Shown piece by piece: positions 1 through 5,018 of a stretch of 5,018 bases of DNA. The notes beneath the pieces are model-generated. The model was not told where the DNA came from, searched no databases, and was given only the letters and a program-made list of their open reading frames with translations. The DNA comes from Kiritimatiellia bacterium (GTDB lineage: Bacteria > Verrucomicrobiota > Kiritimatiellia > RFP12 > UBA1067), in assembly GCA_017999015.1 (NCBI GenBank), contig JAGOBZ010000255.1:1-5018 (forward strand), written 5' to 3'. The position numbers and the translations under genes are program-made. How positions within the stretch are numbered: position 1 is the stretch's first letter; each line of letters opens with the position of its first letter.

Positions 1-27
1 CTGGCGGGTTTTCGCTGATGGCATGTG

Positions 28-56
28 TTGCATAAACCGACTCTTTCCCATATACT
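28..56 (+). promoter_or_regulatory. Putative sigma-70-type promoter
   Basis: TTGCAT at 28-33 (3 of 6 matches to TTGACA, with the important TTG intact) is followed after exactly 17 bases by TATACT at 51-56 (5 of 6 matches to TATAAT). Transcription would begin at about 62-65, leaving a leader of roughly 20-25 bases that contains the ribosome binding site of the gene starting at 86. The element lies in a locally AT-richer stretch just before the first gene. It could drive the whole small protein-synthase-branching enzyme cluster. The call rests on sequence match only. Confidence 0.5.
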
Positions 57-73
57 GGAGACGGACATTGAAT

Positions 74-80
74 AAAGGAG
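74..80 (+). promoter_or_regulatory. Ribosome binding site that fixes the start at 86
   Basis: AAAGGAG, followed by TGATT and then ATG at 86, is a near-ideal Shine-Dalgarno site with 5-base spacing. It decides in favour of the ATG at 86 over the in-frame ATG at 23, which lies upstream of the predicted promoter -35 box and has no such site. The 86 start also puts a signal peptide at the very N-terminus. Confidence 0.8.
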
Positions 81-85
81 TGATT

Positions 86-484
86 ATGCGAGCGGCATAT
101 TGGACTTGCGTGATGGCCGGGTGCCTGATCGGTGCGGCCGGCCTGCTGGTGGCACAGGATCTTTCCAAGCTCACCGAGGCGCAGAGAAAGCAGTTGAACG
201 ATTGGATGGCTGAGCGCGCCGAAAGAATGATTGCCGCGCACCGGCTGGAAGGCGAGTTGAATCGGGCGCCGAATGATCCGGCCAATACGTCGCCAGAGAT
301 TGAAGCGCTACGTAAGCGGTATCAAGAGTTGCAAAATGAGATGTCGCGCGTGCAGGCTGACCTGCATAAAAAGGTCATGGCTCTGCCCGCGATGCAAGAA
401 AAGCGCGCCAAGCTTGAGCAGGAGCGGCAGCAAATCAAGGAGCTTTCCGACAAGGTGAAGGTGGTGACGGATCCGACACCATGA
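86..484 (+). CDS. Small exported coiled-coil protein, function unknown
   Basis: I do not recognise this 132-residue protein. It begins with an apparent Sec signal peptide: Arg2, a hydrophobic stretch over about residues 3-23, and likely cleavage after Ala23 before Gln-Asp. Cys13 sits in a weak lipobox-like context (MAGC), but a further hydrophobic stretch follows it, so a lipoprotein is less likely. The mature part is highly charged, rich in Glu, Lys, Arg and Gln, and has no obvious catalytic motif. Residues about 71-125 look like one long amphipathic helix with coiled-coil character, after a Pro/Asn-rich linker near 60-70 (RAPNDPANTSP). It probably sits in the periplasm or at the membrane as a structural or binding protein. 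The gene ends 40 bases before the glycogen synthase start and shares its strand, so co-transcription is likely, though a role in glycogen metabolism is not shown. The start was chosen from the Shine-Dalgarno site and signal peptide. Confidence 0.75.
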   Translation: MRAAYWTCVMAGCLIGAAGLLVAQDLSKLTEAQRKQLNDWMAERAERMIAAHRLEGELNRAPNDPANTSPEIEALRKRYQELQNEMSRVQADLHKKVMALPAMQEKRAKLEQERQQIKELSDKVKVVTDPTP

Positions 485-511
485 TGATTCAGGTTTGTTT
501 TTAGTGCGCGA

Positions 512-519
512 GAGAGGTG
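512..519 (+). promoter_or_regulatory. Ribosome binding site that fixes the synthase start
   Basis: GAGAGGTG ends 5 bases before ATG 525 and matches the anti-Shine-Dalgarno complement with one mismatch. It supports ATG 525 rather than the in-frame TTG at 495 or GTG at 504, which would add 10 or 7 residues ahead of the Lys/Asn-rich N-terminus and have no comparable site upstream. Confidence 0.65.
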
Positions 520-524
520 TACGC

Positions 525-2069
525 ATGGCGAAGCAGAAGAGCAGCAACAACGGTACGGATAACCGCAAACCGCGTATCCTGATTGTCACCCCGGAAATCA
601 CCTACCTGCCTTCCGGCATGGGCAATATGGCGTGCAGACTGACCGCCAAAGCCGGCGGCCTGGCAGATGTTTCGGCGTCGCTGGTGGCGGCACTGTTTGA
701 TCTCGGCGCCGATGTGCACGTGGCGCTGCCGCACTATCGGCGCATGTTTCACGTGGAGGTGGGGCAATTGATCAGCGATGAGTTGCGCGTCTACAAAAGC
801 CGCCTGCCCGACACCCGCATCCATTTGGCTGAGGACCGCTGTTTCTATTACCGTGACACGGTCTACAGTTATTCGCAGAATGAGAATCCCAAGCTGGCGC
901 TCGCCTTCTCGCGCGAGGTGATCAACAACATCATCCCGACGGTGCAACCCGACCTGATCCACTGTAACGACTGGATGACCGGGCTGATTCCCGGCGCGGC
1001 GCGGCGCATGGGGATCCCCTGCCTCTTCACGGTGCACAATATTCACACGCACCATCTGACGCTGGCGCAGATTGAGGACTCGGGCATTGACGCGGCCGAG
1101 TTCTGGAGTAACCTTTACTACACGCGCGTGCCGTACAATTACGAAGAGTCGCGTAACTCGAATGAGATCGACATGCAGGCGAGCGGGGTCTTCGCCTCGC
1201 ACTTTATCAATACGGTCAGCCCGACCTTCCTCAAAGAAATCGTCAACGGCTGGCACGATTTCATCCCGCGCGCGCTGCGCGAGGAGATCCGCAACAAAGA
1301 CCGGGCCGGCTGCGCGGCGGGCATCCTGAACGCGCCCGACGCCGGGGACAACCCGGCGGTCGATCCCAACCTCGAGGTCAATTACACGCCCGAAACGCAC
1401 CGCGAGGCCAAGCGCGCCAACAAGATCGCTTTTCAGCATAAGGTGGGGCTGGAGGAGGATCCCGATGTGCCGCTTTTCTTCTGGCCTTCGCGGCTCGACC
1501 CCGCCCAAAAGGGACCGCAGCTTTTGGCCGACATCCTCTACCGCTTCATGTCGCGCCACTGGAAGCGCCGCGTGCAGATCGCCATCGTGGCGAACGGTTC
1601 CTTCCAGCAGCCTTTCTACGACATCCTGCGCCACCACGATCTCTACGGGCGTTTAGCGGTGTGCGATTTCAACCAAGGGCTTTCGCAGCTCGGTTTCGCG
1701 GCCTCTGATTTCACGCTGGTGCCGTCGCTCTTCGAGCCATGCGGCCTGCCGCAGATGGTGGGTCAGCTCTACGGATCGCTGCCGGTGGTGCATGATACCG
1801 GCGGGCTGCACGATACGGTTGAGCATATTGATGCGGCGCTCGGGACGGGCAACGGTTTCGTCTTCAAGATCTTCGATTGCCGCGGGCTGGAGTGGGCGAT
1901 GGACAAGGCGATGGAGTTCTACGGCCGTCCGGCTGAGGATCGCGAGAGCCAGGTCGCACGGGTGATGCGCGAAGGACTCGCCCGGTTCAACCATGAGACC
2001 TGCGCGAAACGCTACATCGAGATCTACGAGAAGATGCTCAAGCGTCCGCTGGTGCGTTCGTTCGCTTAG
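525..2069 (+). CDS. glgA: Glycogen synthase, GT5 family (variant N-terminus)
   Basis: This 514-residue cytoplasmic GT-B glycosyltransferase transfers glucose from a nucleotide sugar, normally ADP-glucose in bacteria, to the non-reducing end of an alpha-1,4-glucan. The N-terminal half carries KAGGLADV at 42-49, equivalent to the KTGGLADV donor-binding loop with its key Lys; HCNDW at 146-150; TVHN at 169-172; TVSPTFLKEI at 230-239; and GILNAPD at 266-272. The NPAVDPNL stretch (276-283) corresponds to the usual WNPxxDPxL segment. The C-terminal half has SRLDPAQKG at 322-330 (E. coli SRLTSQKG with one extra residue), DFTLVPSLFEPCGLPQ at 395-410 with conserved Glu404, and TGGLHDTV at 425-432. The length is slightly above the usual 475-500, mostly because extra residues separate the first beta strand (RILIVTPE, 17-24) from the KAGGLADV loop. 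A Lys/Asn-rich tail of about 15 residues precedes that strand. The branching enzyme gene follows after 35 bases, as expected for a glycogen operon. Family assignment is firm; donor specificity (ADP- or UDP-glucose) is not proven by sequence. Confidence 0.93.
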   Translation: MAKQKSSNNGTDNRKPRILIVTPEITYLPSGMGNMACRLTAKAGGLADVSASLVAALFDLGADVHVALPHYRRMFHVEVGQLISDELRVYKSRLPDTRIHLAEDRCFYYRDTVYSYSQNENPKLALAFSREVINNIIPTVQPDLIHCNDWMTGLIPGAARRMGIPCLFTVHNIHTHHLTLAQIEDSGIDAAEFWSNLYYTRVPYNYEESRNSNEIDMQASGVFASHFINTVSPTFLKEIVNGWHDFIPRALREEIRNKDRAGCAAGILNAPDAGDNPAVDPNLEVNYTPETHREAKRANKIAFQHKVGLEEDPDVPLFFWPSRLDPAQKGPQLLADILYRFMSRHWKRRVQIAIVANGSFQQPFYDILRHHDLYGRLAVCDFNQGLSQLGFAASDFTLVPSLFEPCGLPQMVGQLYGSLPVVHDTGGLHDTVEHIDAALGTGNGFVFKIFDCRGLEWAMDKAMEFYGRPAEDRESQVARVMREGLARFNHETCAKRYIEIYEKMLKRPLVRSFA

Positions 2070-2090
2070 GGGCGGGATTCACCCTGTATC

Positions 2091-2098
2091 GAGGAGGT
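2091..2098 (+). promoter_or_regulatory. Strong ribosome binding site for the branching enzyme
   Basis: GAGGAGGT is an almost perfect Shine-Dalgarno sequence placed 6 bases before ATG 2105. It is the strongest of the sites in the window and suggests efficient independent initiation of the second glycogen gene within the transcript. Confidence 0.8.
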
Positions 2099-2104
2099 CA
2101 GGCT

Positions 2105-4120
2105 ATGGCATTGTCGGCTTTGCGCGCGCGTCTGCTGGACGACCCCTATCTCGCGCCGTATGCCGAGATCATCCGCAGGCGCACCGATAAGGCCGCGAAG
2201 CGGGCCGCCGAGCTCGCGTCCGCGCCGGGATCGCTCGCCGAATTCGCCTGCGCCCACGAGTATTACGGGCTGCACCGCGCGGATGACGGATGGGTCTTTC
2301 GGGAGTGGGCCCCCCATGCGACTTCGATGTGGCTGGTGGGCGATTTCTCAGACTGGCAGATGCGCGACGCGTTCCGCCTCAACCGGTTGCCGGGGCGTGA
2401 TGTCTGGGAACTGCGGTTGCCTGCGGACCGCCTGCGCCACGGTCAGTGCTACCGGCTGGAGATGGTGTGGGAGGGCGGGCGTGGCGAACGCATCCCGGCC
2501 TATGCGCGGCGGGTGGTCCAGGATCCCGGCACGCTGCTCTTTGCCGCCCAGGTCTGGGATCCGCCCCCGTACGTCTGGCGCGTGCCGTCGTTCACGGTGC
2601 CCAAACGCGTGCCGTTGATCTATGAGACCCACATCGGCATGGCCCAGGACAAATTGGGCGTCGGCAATTTCGACGAGTTCCGCGAGAAGGTGCTGCCGCG
2701 TATCGTGCGCGCCGGGTACAACACCATCCAGATCATGGCGGTGATGGAGCATCCCTACTACGGCTCCTTCGGCTATCACGTTTCGAGCTTTTTCGCCTGC
2801 TCCTCGCGGTTCGGCACGCCGGAGGCGTTCAAGGCGCTGGTCGACGCGGCGCACGAGGCCGGCGTCGCGGTGATCATGGATATCGTCCACTCGCACGCCG
2901 TCAAGAACGAGCGGGAGGGCCTGTCGCTGTTCGACGGTTCCCCGTATCAGTATTTTCACGCCGGTCTGCGCGGTTGGCACGAGGCCTGGGATTCGCGCTG
3001 TTTCGATTACGGCAAGACCGACGTGCTCCATTTCCTGCTCTCTAACTGCCGCTACTGGCTGGATGAGTTCCATGTCGACGGCTACCGTTTTGACGGCATC
3101 ACCAGCATGCTCTACCTGCACCATGGCCTGGGCGTGGATTTCATGGACTACGGCCAGTACTTTGACGCGACCGTGGACGAGGACGCTTGGATCTATTGCG
3201 CGCTCGCCAACCGCGTGATCCACGAGGTGCGTCCCGACGCCGTCACCATTGCCGAGGATGTGAGCGGCATGCCGGGCATTGCGGCACCGCTCGCCGACAA
3301 CGGCGCGGGCTTCGATTACCGCATGGCGATGGGCGTGCCGGAGTGCTGGTTCCGGCTGGTGCGCGATGTGCGCGACGAGGATTGGAGTATCGGCTACCTC
3401 TGGCACGAGTTGACCAACCGCCGCGCCGACGAGCAGACGGTGAACTACGTGGAGAGCCATGACCAGGCGCTGGTAGGCGGCAAAACCCTCTTCTTCCAGT
3501 TGGTCGACGCCGCGATCTATGACGCCATGTCGCGCGCCGCCGCCAACCTCAAGGCCGAGCGCGGCGTGGCGCTGCACAAGCTGGCGCGCCTGGCCACGCT
3601 GGCCACATCAGGCCACGGCTACCTCAACTTCATGGGGAACGAGTTCGGTCATCCCGAATGGATCGATTTTCCGCGCGAGGGCAACGGGTTTTCCTACCAC
3701 TACGCGCGCCGTCAATGGGCGCTGCGCGATAACCCCGACCTGTACTACTGGTGCCTCGGAGAATTTGACGAAGCCATGATCCGGCTGGTACGCGACTGTC
3801 ACGCGCTGGAGGGCACCGTGCCCCGCAGGCTCTTCGTGTCTGACACCGACAAGCTCCTGGTCTTTGAGCGCGGCGCACTGGTTTTTCTCTTCAATTTCCA
3901 CAGCGAGGCCTCGGTGACCGACTACCCGGTGCTGGTGCCGCCGGGTGCCTACAAGTGGGTCATGGACAGCGACGAGCCGCGCTTCGGCGGGCAGGGGCGC
4001 ATTCAGCCGGACCAGACATTCGAGCTGTTGACAGAAGTGCGCGGCAATGAGCTGTGCACCGTCATCAAGGTTTACCTGCCCTGCCGCACGGCCATGGTTC
4101 TTGAACGCCGGTGTTCGTAA
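2105..4120 (+). CDS. glgB: 1,4-alpha-glucan branching enzyme, eukaryotic-type GH13
   Basis: This 671-residue cytoplasmic enzyme cuts alpha-1,4-glucan chains and re-joins the fragment through an alpha-1,6 bond, creating glycogen branches. Domain order: a helical N-terminus (DDPYLAPY at 12-19), a CBM48-type beta-sandwich around 45-150 (HEYYGLHR, WVFREWAP, GDFSDWQ), a GH13 TIM barrel from about 170 to 545, and a C-terminal beta domain to the end. The four GH13 regions are intact: DIVHSH at 259-264; DGYRFDG at 325-331 with nucleophile Asp330; IAEDVSGMP at 382-390 with acid/base Glu384; and ESHDQALVG at 450-458 with Asp453. LNFMGNEFGHPEWIDFPR (507-524) and SYHYARRQW (530-538) are hallmarks. These segments, with GSFGYHVSSFF (220-230), resemble animal, fungal and plant branching enzymes (subfamily GH13_8) as I remember them. 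They resemble the longer E. coli-type GlgB (GH13_9, about 730 residues) less. Length is close to human GBE1 (702). It lies 35 bases after the synthase gene with a strong Shine-Dalgarno site. Function is firm; the subfamily is from recall. Confidence 0.95.
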   Translation: MALSALRARLLDDPYLAPYAEIIRRRTDKAAKRAAELASAPGSLAEFACAHEYYGLHRADDGWVFREWAPHATSMWLVGDFSDWQMRDAFRLNRLPGRDVWELRLPADRLRHGQCYRLEMVWEGGRGERIPAYARRVVQDPGTLLFAAQVWDPPPYVWRVPSFTVPKRVPLIYETHIGMAQDKLGVGNFDEFREKVLPRIVRAGYNTIQIMAVMEHPYYGSFGYHVSSFFACSSRFGTPEAFKALVDAAHEAGVAVIMDIVHSHAVKNEREGLSLFDGSPYQYFHAGLRGWHEAWDSRCFDYGKTDVLHFLLSNCRYWLDEFHVDGYRFDGITSMLYLHHGLGVDFMDYGQYFDATVDEDAWIYCALANRVIHEVRPDAVTIAEDVSGMPGIAAPLADNGAGFDYRMAMGVPECWFRLVRDVRDEDWSIGYLWHELTNRRADEQTVNYVESHDQALVGGKTLFFQLVDAAIYDAMSRAAANLKAERGVALHKLARLATLATSGHGYLNFMGNEFGHPEWIDFPREGNGFSYHYARRQWALRDNPDLYYWCLGEFDEAMIRLVRDCHALEGTVPRRLFVSDTDKLLVFERGALVFLFNFHSEASVTDYPVLVPPGAYKWVMDSDEPRFGGQGRIQPDQTFELLTEVRGNELCTVIKVYLPCRTAMVLERRCS

Positions 4121-4160
4121 AGGTGAGCGGCTGCCCATGCAGGAACGGCTCGGATTTAAC

Positions 4161-4174
4161 ATTCAAGATTGAAT
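4161..4174. repeat. Perfect 6-bp inverted repeat beside a start codon
   Basis: ATTCAA, a 2-base spacer GA, then TTGAAT form a perfect inverted repeat ending 3 bases before ATG 4178. It sits in a short AT-rich island within GC-rich DNA. A 2-base gap is too tight for a stable RNA hairpin loop, so if it matters it is more likely a site for a dimeric DNA-binding protein. It occupies the place where a Shine-Dalgarno site would be expected. It may also be chance. Confidence 0.35.
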
Positions 4175-4177
4175 AAC

Positions 4178-5018
4178 ATGAAAACTAGCCAAGCCCTCGT
4201 TCTGCTCGCTCTCCTGCCTGCTCTGCTAGGCGCTGCGGACCGTTTCTCGACAAGCCTCTCCGACAGGGGTGTCGAGATGGCCTGCGGTCCCATGGGTGCA
4301 TTCACGCTCGCCTATCCAGCCCTGGACCTCGGCGACGGCAAGTCGCATGCGCCGATCGAGAAGCGCGTGCAGGGTGCGGCCGCCACGCTGGCCTACGCGG
4401 GCGGCGGCCGGATTGCTGCGACCGTTTCATCGGACAAACTGACCCTCACGTTCGACGCCATGCCCGCCGCGGTCAAGGCCTTCAGCGTGGAAATGCTCAT
4501 TCCTCCCCACTACGGCGAGGGCGGACGGTGGCGCACCGGCGACGCGAGCGGCGCGTTCCCGCAAGAGAAGCCCGCCAAGCCGCACCTCTACCAGAGCCAT
4601 TCGCGCAGCTTCGAGTTCGCCGGCCTCGGCGGCGAGATCCTCAGTTTTGCCTTGCCCGAATACACGTATGTCCAGCTTCAGGATAACCGCGAATGGAACT
4701 GGAATACCTTCTGGGTTCAATTCAAGATTCCCTTCCTCCCCGAACGACGGACATACGAAATCGAGATGGCCATGACCAACACCGCTGCCCCGCGCGTCGT
4801 GTTGGTCGATCGCTTCGGACAAACCACGCGGCGTGACTTTCCCGGTAAACTCAAGGACGAGACCGAGCTGAGAACCGACGCCGCCGCCGAGGCTGCCTAT
4901 TACGCCGGCCTCATCCCGCCCGCCCGTAACCGCTTTGGCGGACTTCCGGGTAGTGGCGCAAAGCTGGGCCTCCGGAAAACCGGCTTCTTCCGCGTCGAAC
5001 GCTTGAAGGTCGGCGGTC
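4178..5018 (+). CDS. Secreted putative glycoside hydrolase-like protein (partial)
   Basis: The reading frame is open from ATG 4178 to the window edge: 280 codons with no stop, so the C-terminus is missing. The N-terminus is a clear Sec signal peptide: Lys2, a hydrophobic core over residues 6-17, and cleavage near GAA-D at 20/21. Residues about 22-210 look beta-rich (alternating hydrophobic strands, many Gly and aromatic residues), suggesting a beta-sandwich or jelly-roll domain before the catalytic part. Then come VDRFGQTTRRDFPGKLKDE (210-228), RFGGLPGSG (252-260) and TGFFRVER (268-275). From memory, a DRFGQ, then RFGG, then TGFFRVE series followed by a Trp-rich WWLVDPEG-type segment occurs in GH50-like/agarase-like and related secreted proteins of marine and PVC bacteria. 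The catalytic barrel would lie beyond the window. It may act on extracellular polysaccharide, but the substrate cannot be inferred. The ATG was chosen for the signal peptide; an in-frame stop at 4157-4159 limits any extension. No Shine-Dalgarno site is visible. Coding is firm; the family is tentative. Confidence 0.7.
   Translation, partial: MKTSQALVLLALLPALLGAADRFSTSLSDRGVEMACGPMGAFTLAYPALDLGDGKSHAPIEKRVQGAAATLAYAGGGRIAATVSSDKLTLTFDAMPAAVKAFSVEMLIPPHYGEGGRWRTGDASGAFPQEKPAKPHLYQSHSRSFEFAGLGGEILSFALPEYTYVQLQDNREWNWNTFWVQFKIPFLPERRTYEIEMAMTNTAAPRVVLVDRFGQTTRRDFPGKLKDETELRTDAAAEAAYYAGLIPPARNRFGGLPGSGAKLGLRKTGFFRVERLKVGG

Noticed and set aside
23..85. An upstream in-frame ATG adding 21 residues to the small exported protein
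   Set aside because: It lies upstream of the predicted promoter's -35 element, has no Shine-Dalgarno site, and would bury the signal peptide behind a Cys/Arg-rich stretch. ATG 86 has an excellent site.
463..502. Possible hairpin (GGTG-A-CG, loop GATC, CG-A-CACC at 463-480) followed by a T-rich run (494-502), as a terminator or attenuator before the synthase gene
   Set aside because: The stem is only six pairs with an A/A mismatch, it overlaps the end of a coding region, and the T-run begins 13 bases after the stem. This is not the geometry of an intrinsic terminator.
481..504. A seven-codon open frame (MMIQVCF) overlapping the stop codon of the first gene, as a possible leader peptide
   Set aside because: It has no Shine-Dalgarno site of its own and no regulatory codon pattern. 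Frames this short arise readily by chance.
501..1637. A 378-codon open frame on the minus strand opposite the glycogen synthase gene
   Set aside because: It is rich in Arg, His, Val and Ala with no recognisable motif, and lies wholly opposite a gene with firm family motifs. Long antisense frames are common in GC-rich coding DNA.
2348..3577. A 409-codon open frame on the minus strand opposite the branching enzyme gene
   Set aside because: It has the same shadow composition, no motif, and fully overlaps a branching enzyme with all catalytic regions intact.
4124..4152. GAGC...GCTC arms with an inner CTGC-CCAT-GCAG hairpin after the branching enzyme gene, as a terminator
   Set aside because: The two 4-bp stems are separated by an internal loop and no T-run follows, so termination is not supported.
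4427..4822. A 131-codon open frame on the minus strand near the right end
   Set aside because: It lies inside the + strand frame that begins at 4178, which has a signal peptide and continuous coding. The minus frame has no recognised domain.

Overview
The window is GC-rich bacterial DNA, densely coding on the + strand only: three complete genes and a fourth that runs off the right edge. The core is a glycogen-building pair. One gene is a GT5 glycogen synthase (525-2069). The other is a GH13 branching enzyme (2105-4120) that resembles the eukaryotic-type enzymes more than the E. coli GlgB type. Upstream lies a small exported coiled-coil protein of unknown function (86-484). Downstream is the start of a secreted protein (4178 to beyond 5018) whose motifs recall GH50-like/agarase-like glycoside hydrolases.

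Layout. A plausible sigma-70 promoter (28-56) and a Shine-Dalgarno site precede the small exported protein. The synthase gene starts 40 bases after that gene ends, and the branching enzyme gene starts 35 bases after the synthase. Each of the first three genes has a good Shine-Dalgarno site and no convincing terminator separates them, so they probably form one transcript. The gap before the fourth gene (4121-4177) differs. It has no visible Shine-Dalgarno site, but it has a perfect 6-bp inverted repeat next to the start codon. This gene may therefore be regulated or translated differently.

How the genes work together. The synthase would extend alpha-1,4-glucan chains from a sugar nucleotide, and the branching enzyme would add alpha-1,6 branches, giving cytoplasmic glycogen. 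The catalytic residues expected of both families are present. No glgC, glgP or glgX is in view, so the source of the sugar-nucleotide donor cannot be judged here. The secreted fourth protein would act outside the cytoplasm and may belong to a separate polysaccharide-degrading function.

Organism. High GC, a synthase with a non-E. coli-like N-terminus, a eukaryotic-type branching enzyme and a large secreted glycosidase-like protein suggest the Planctomycetota-Verrucomicrobiota-Chlamydiota group (for example Kiritimatiellota, Lentisphaerota or Verrucomicrobiota). This is inferred from remembered family patterns, not from a search. I see no tRNA, rRNA, CRISPR, insertion sequence or phage gene. 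I do not see a clearly new biological system; the most unusual points are the variant synthase, the eukaryotic-type branching enzyme and the uncharacterised small exported protein at the head of the cluster.
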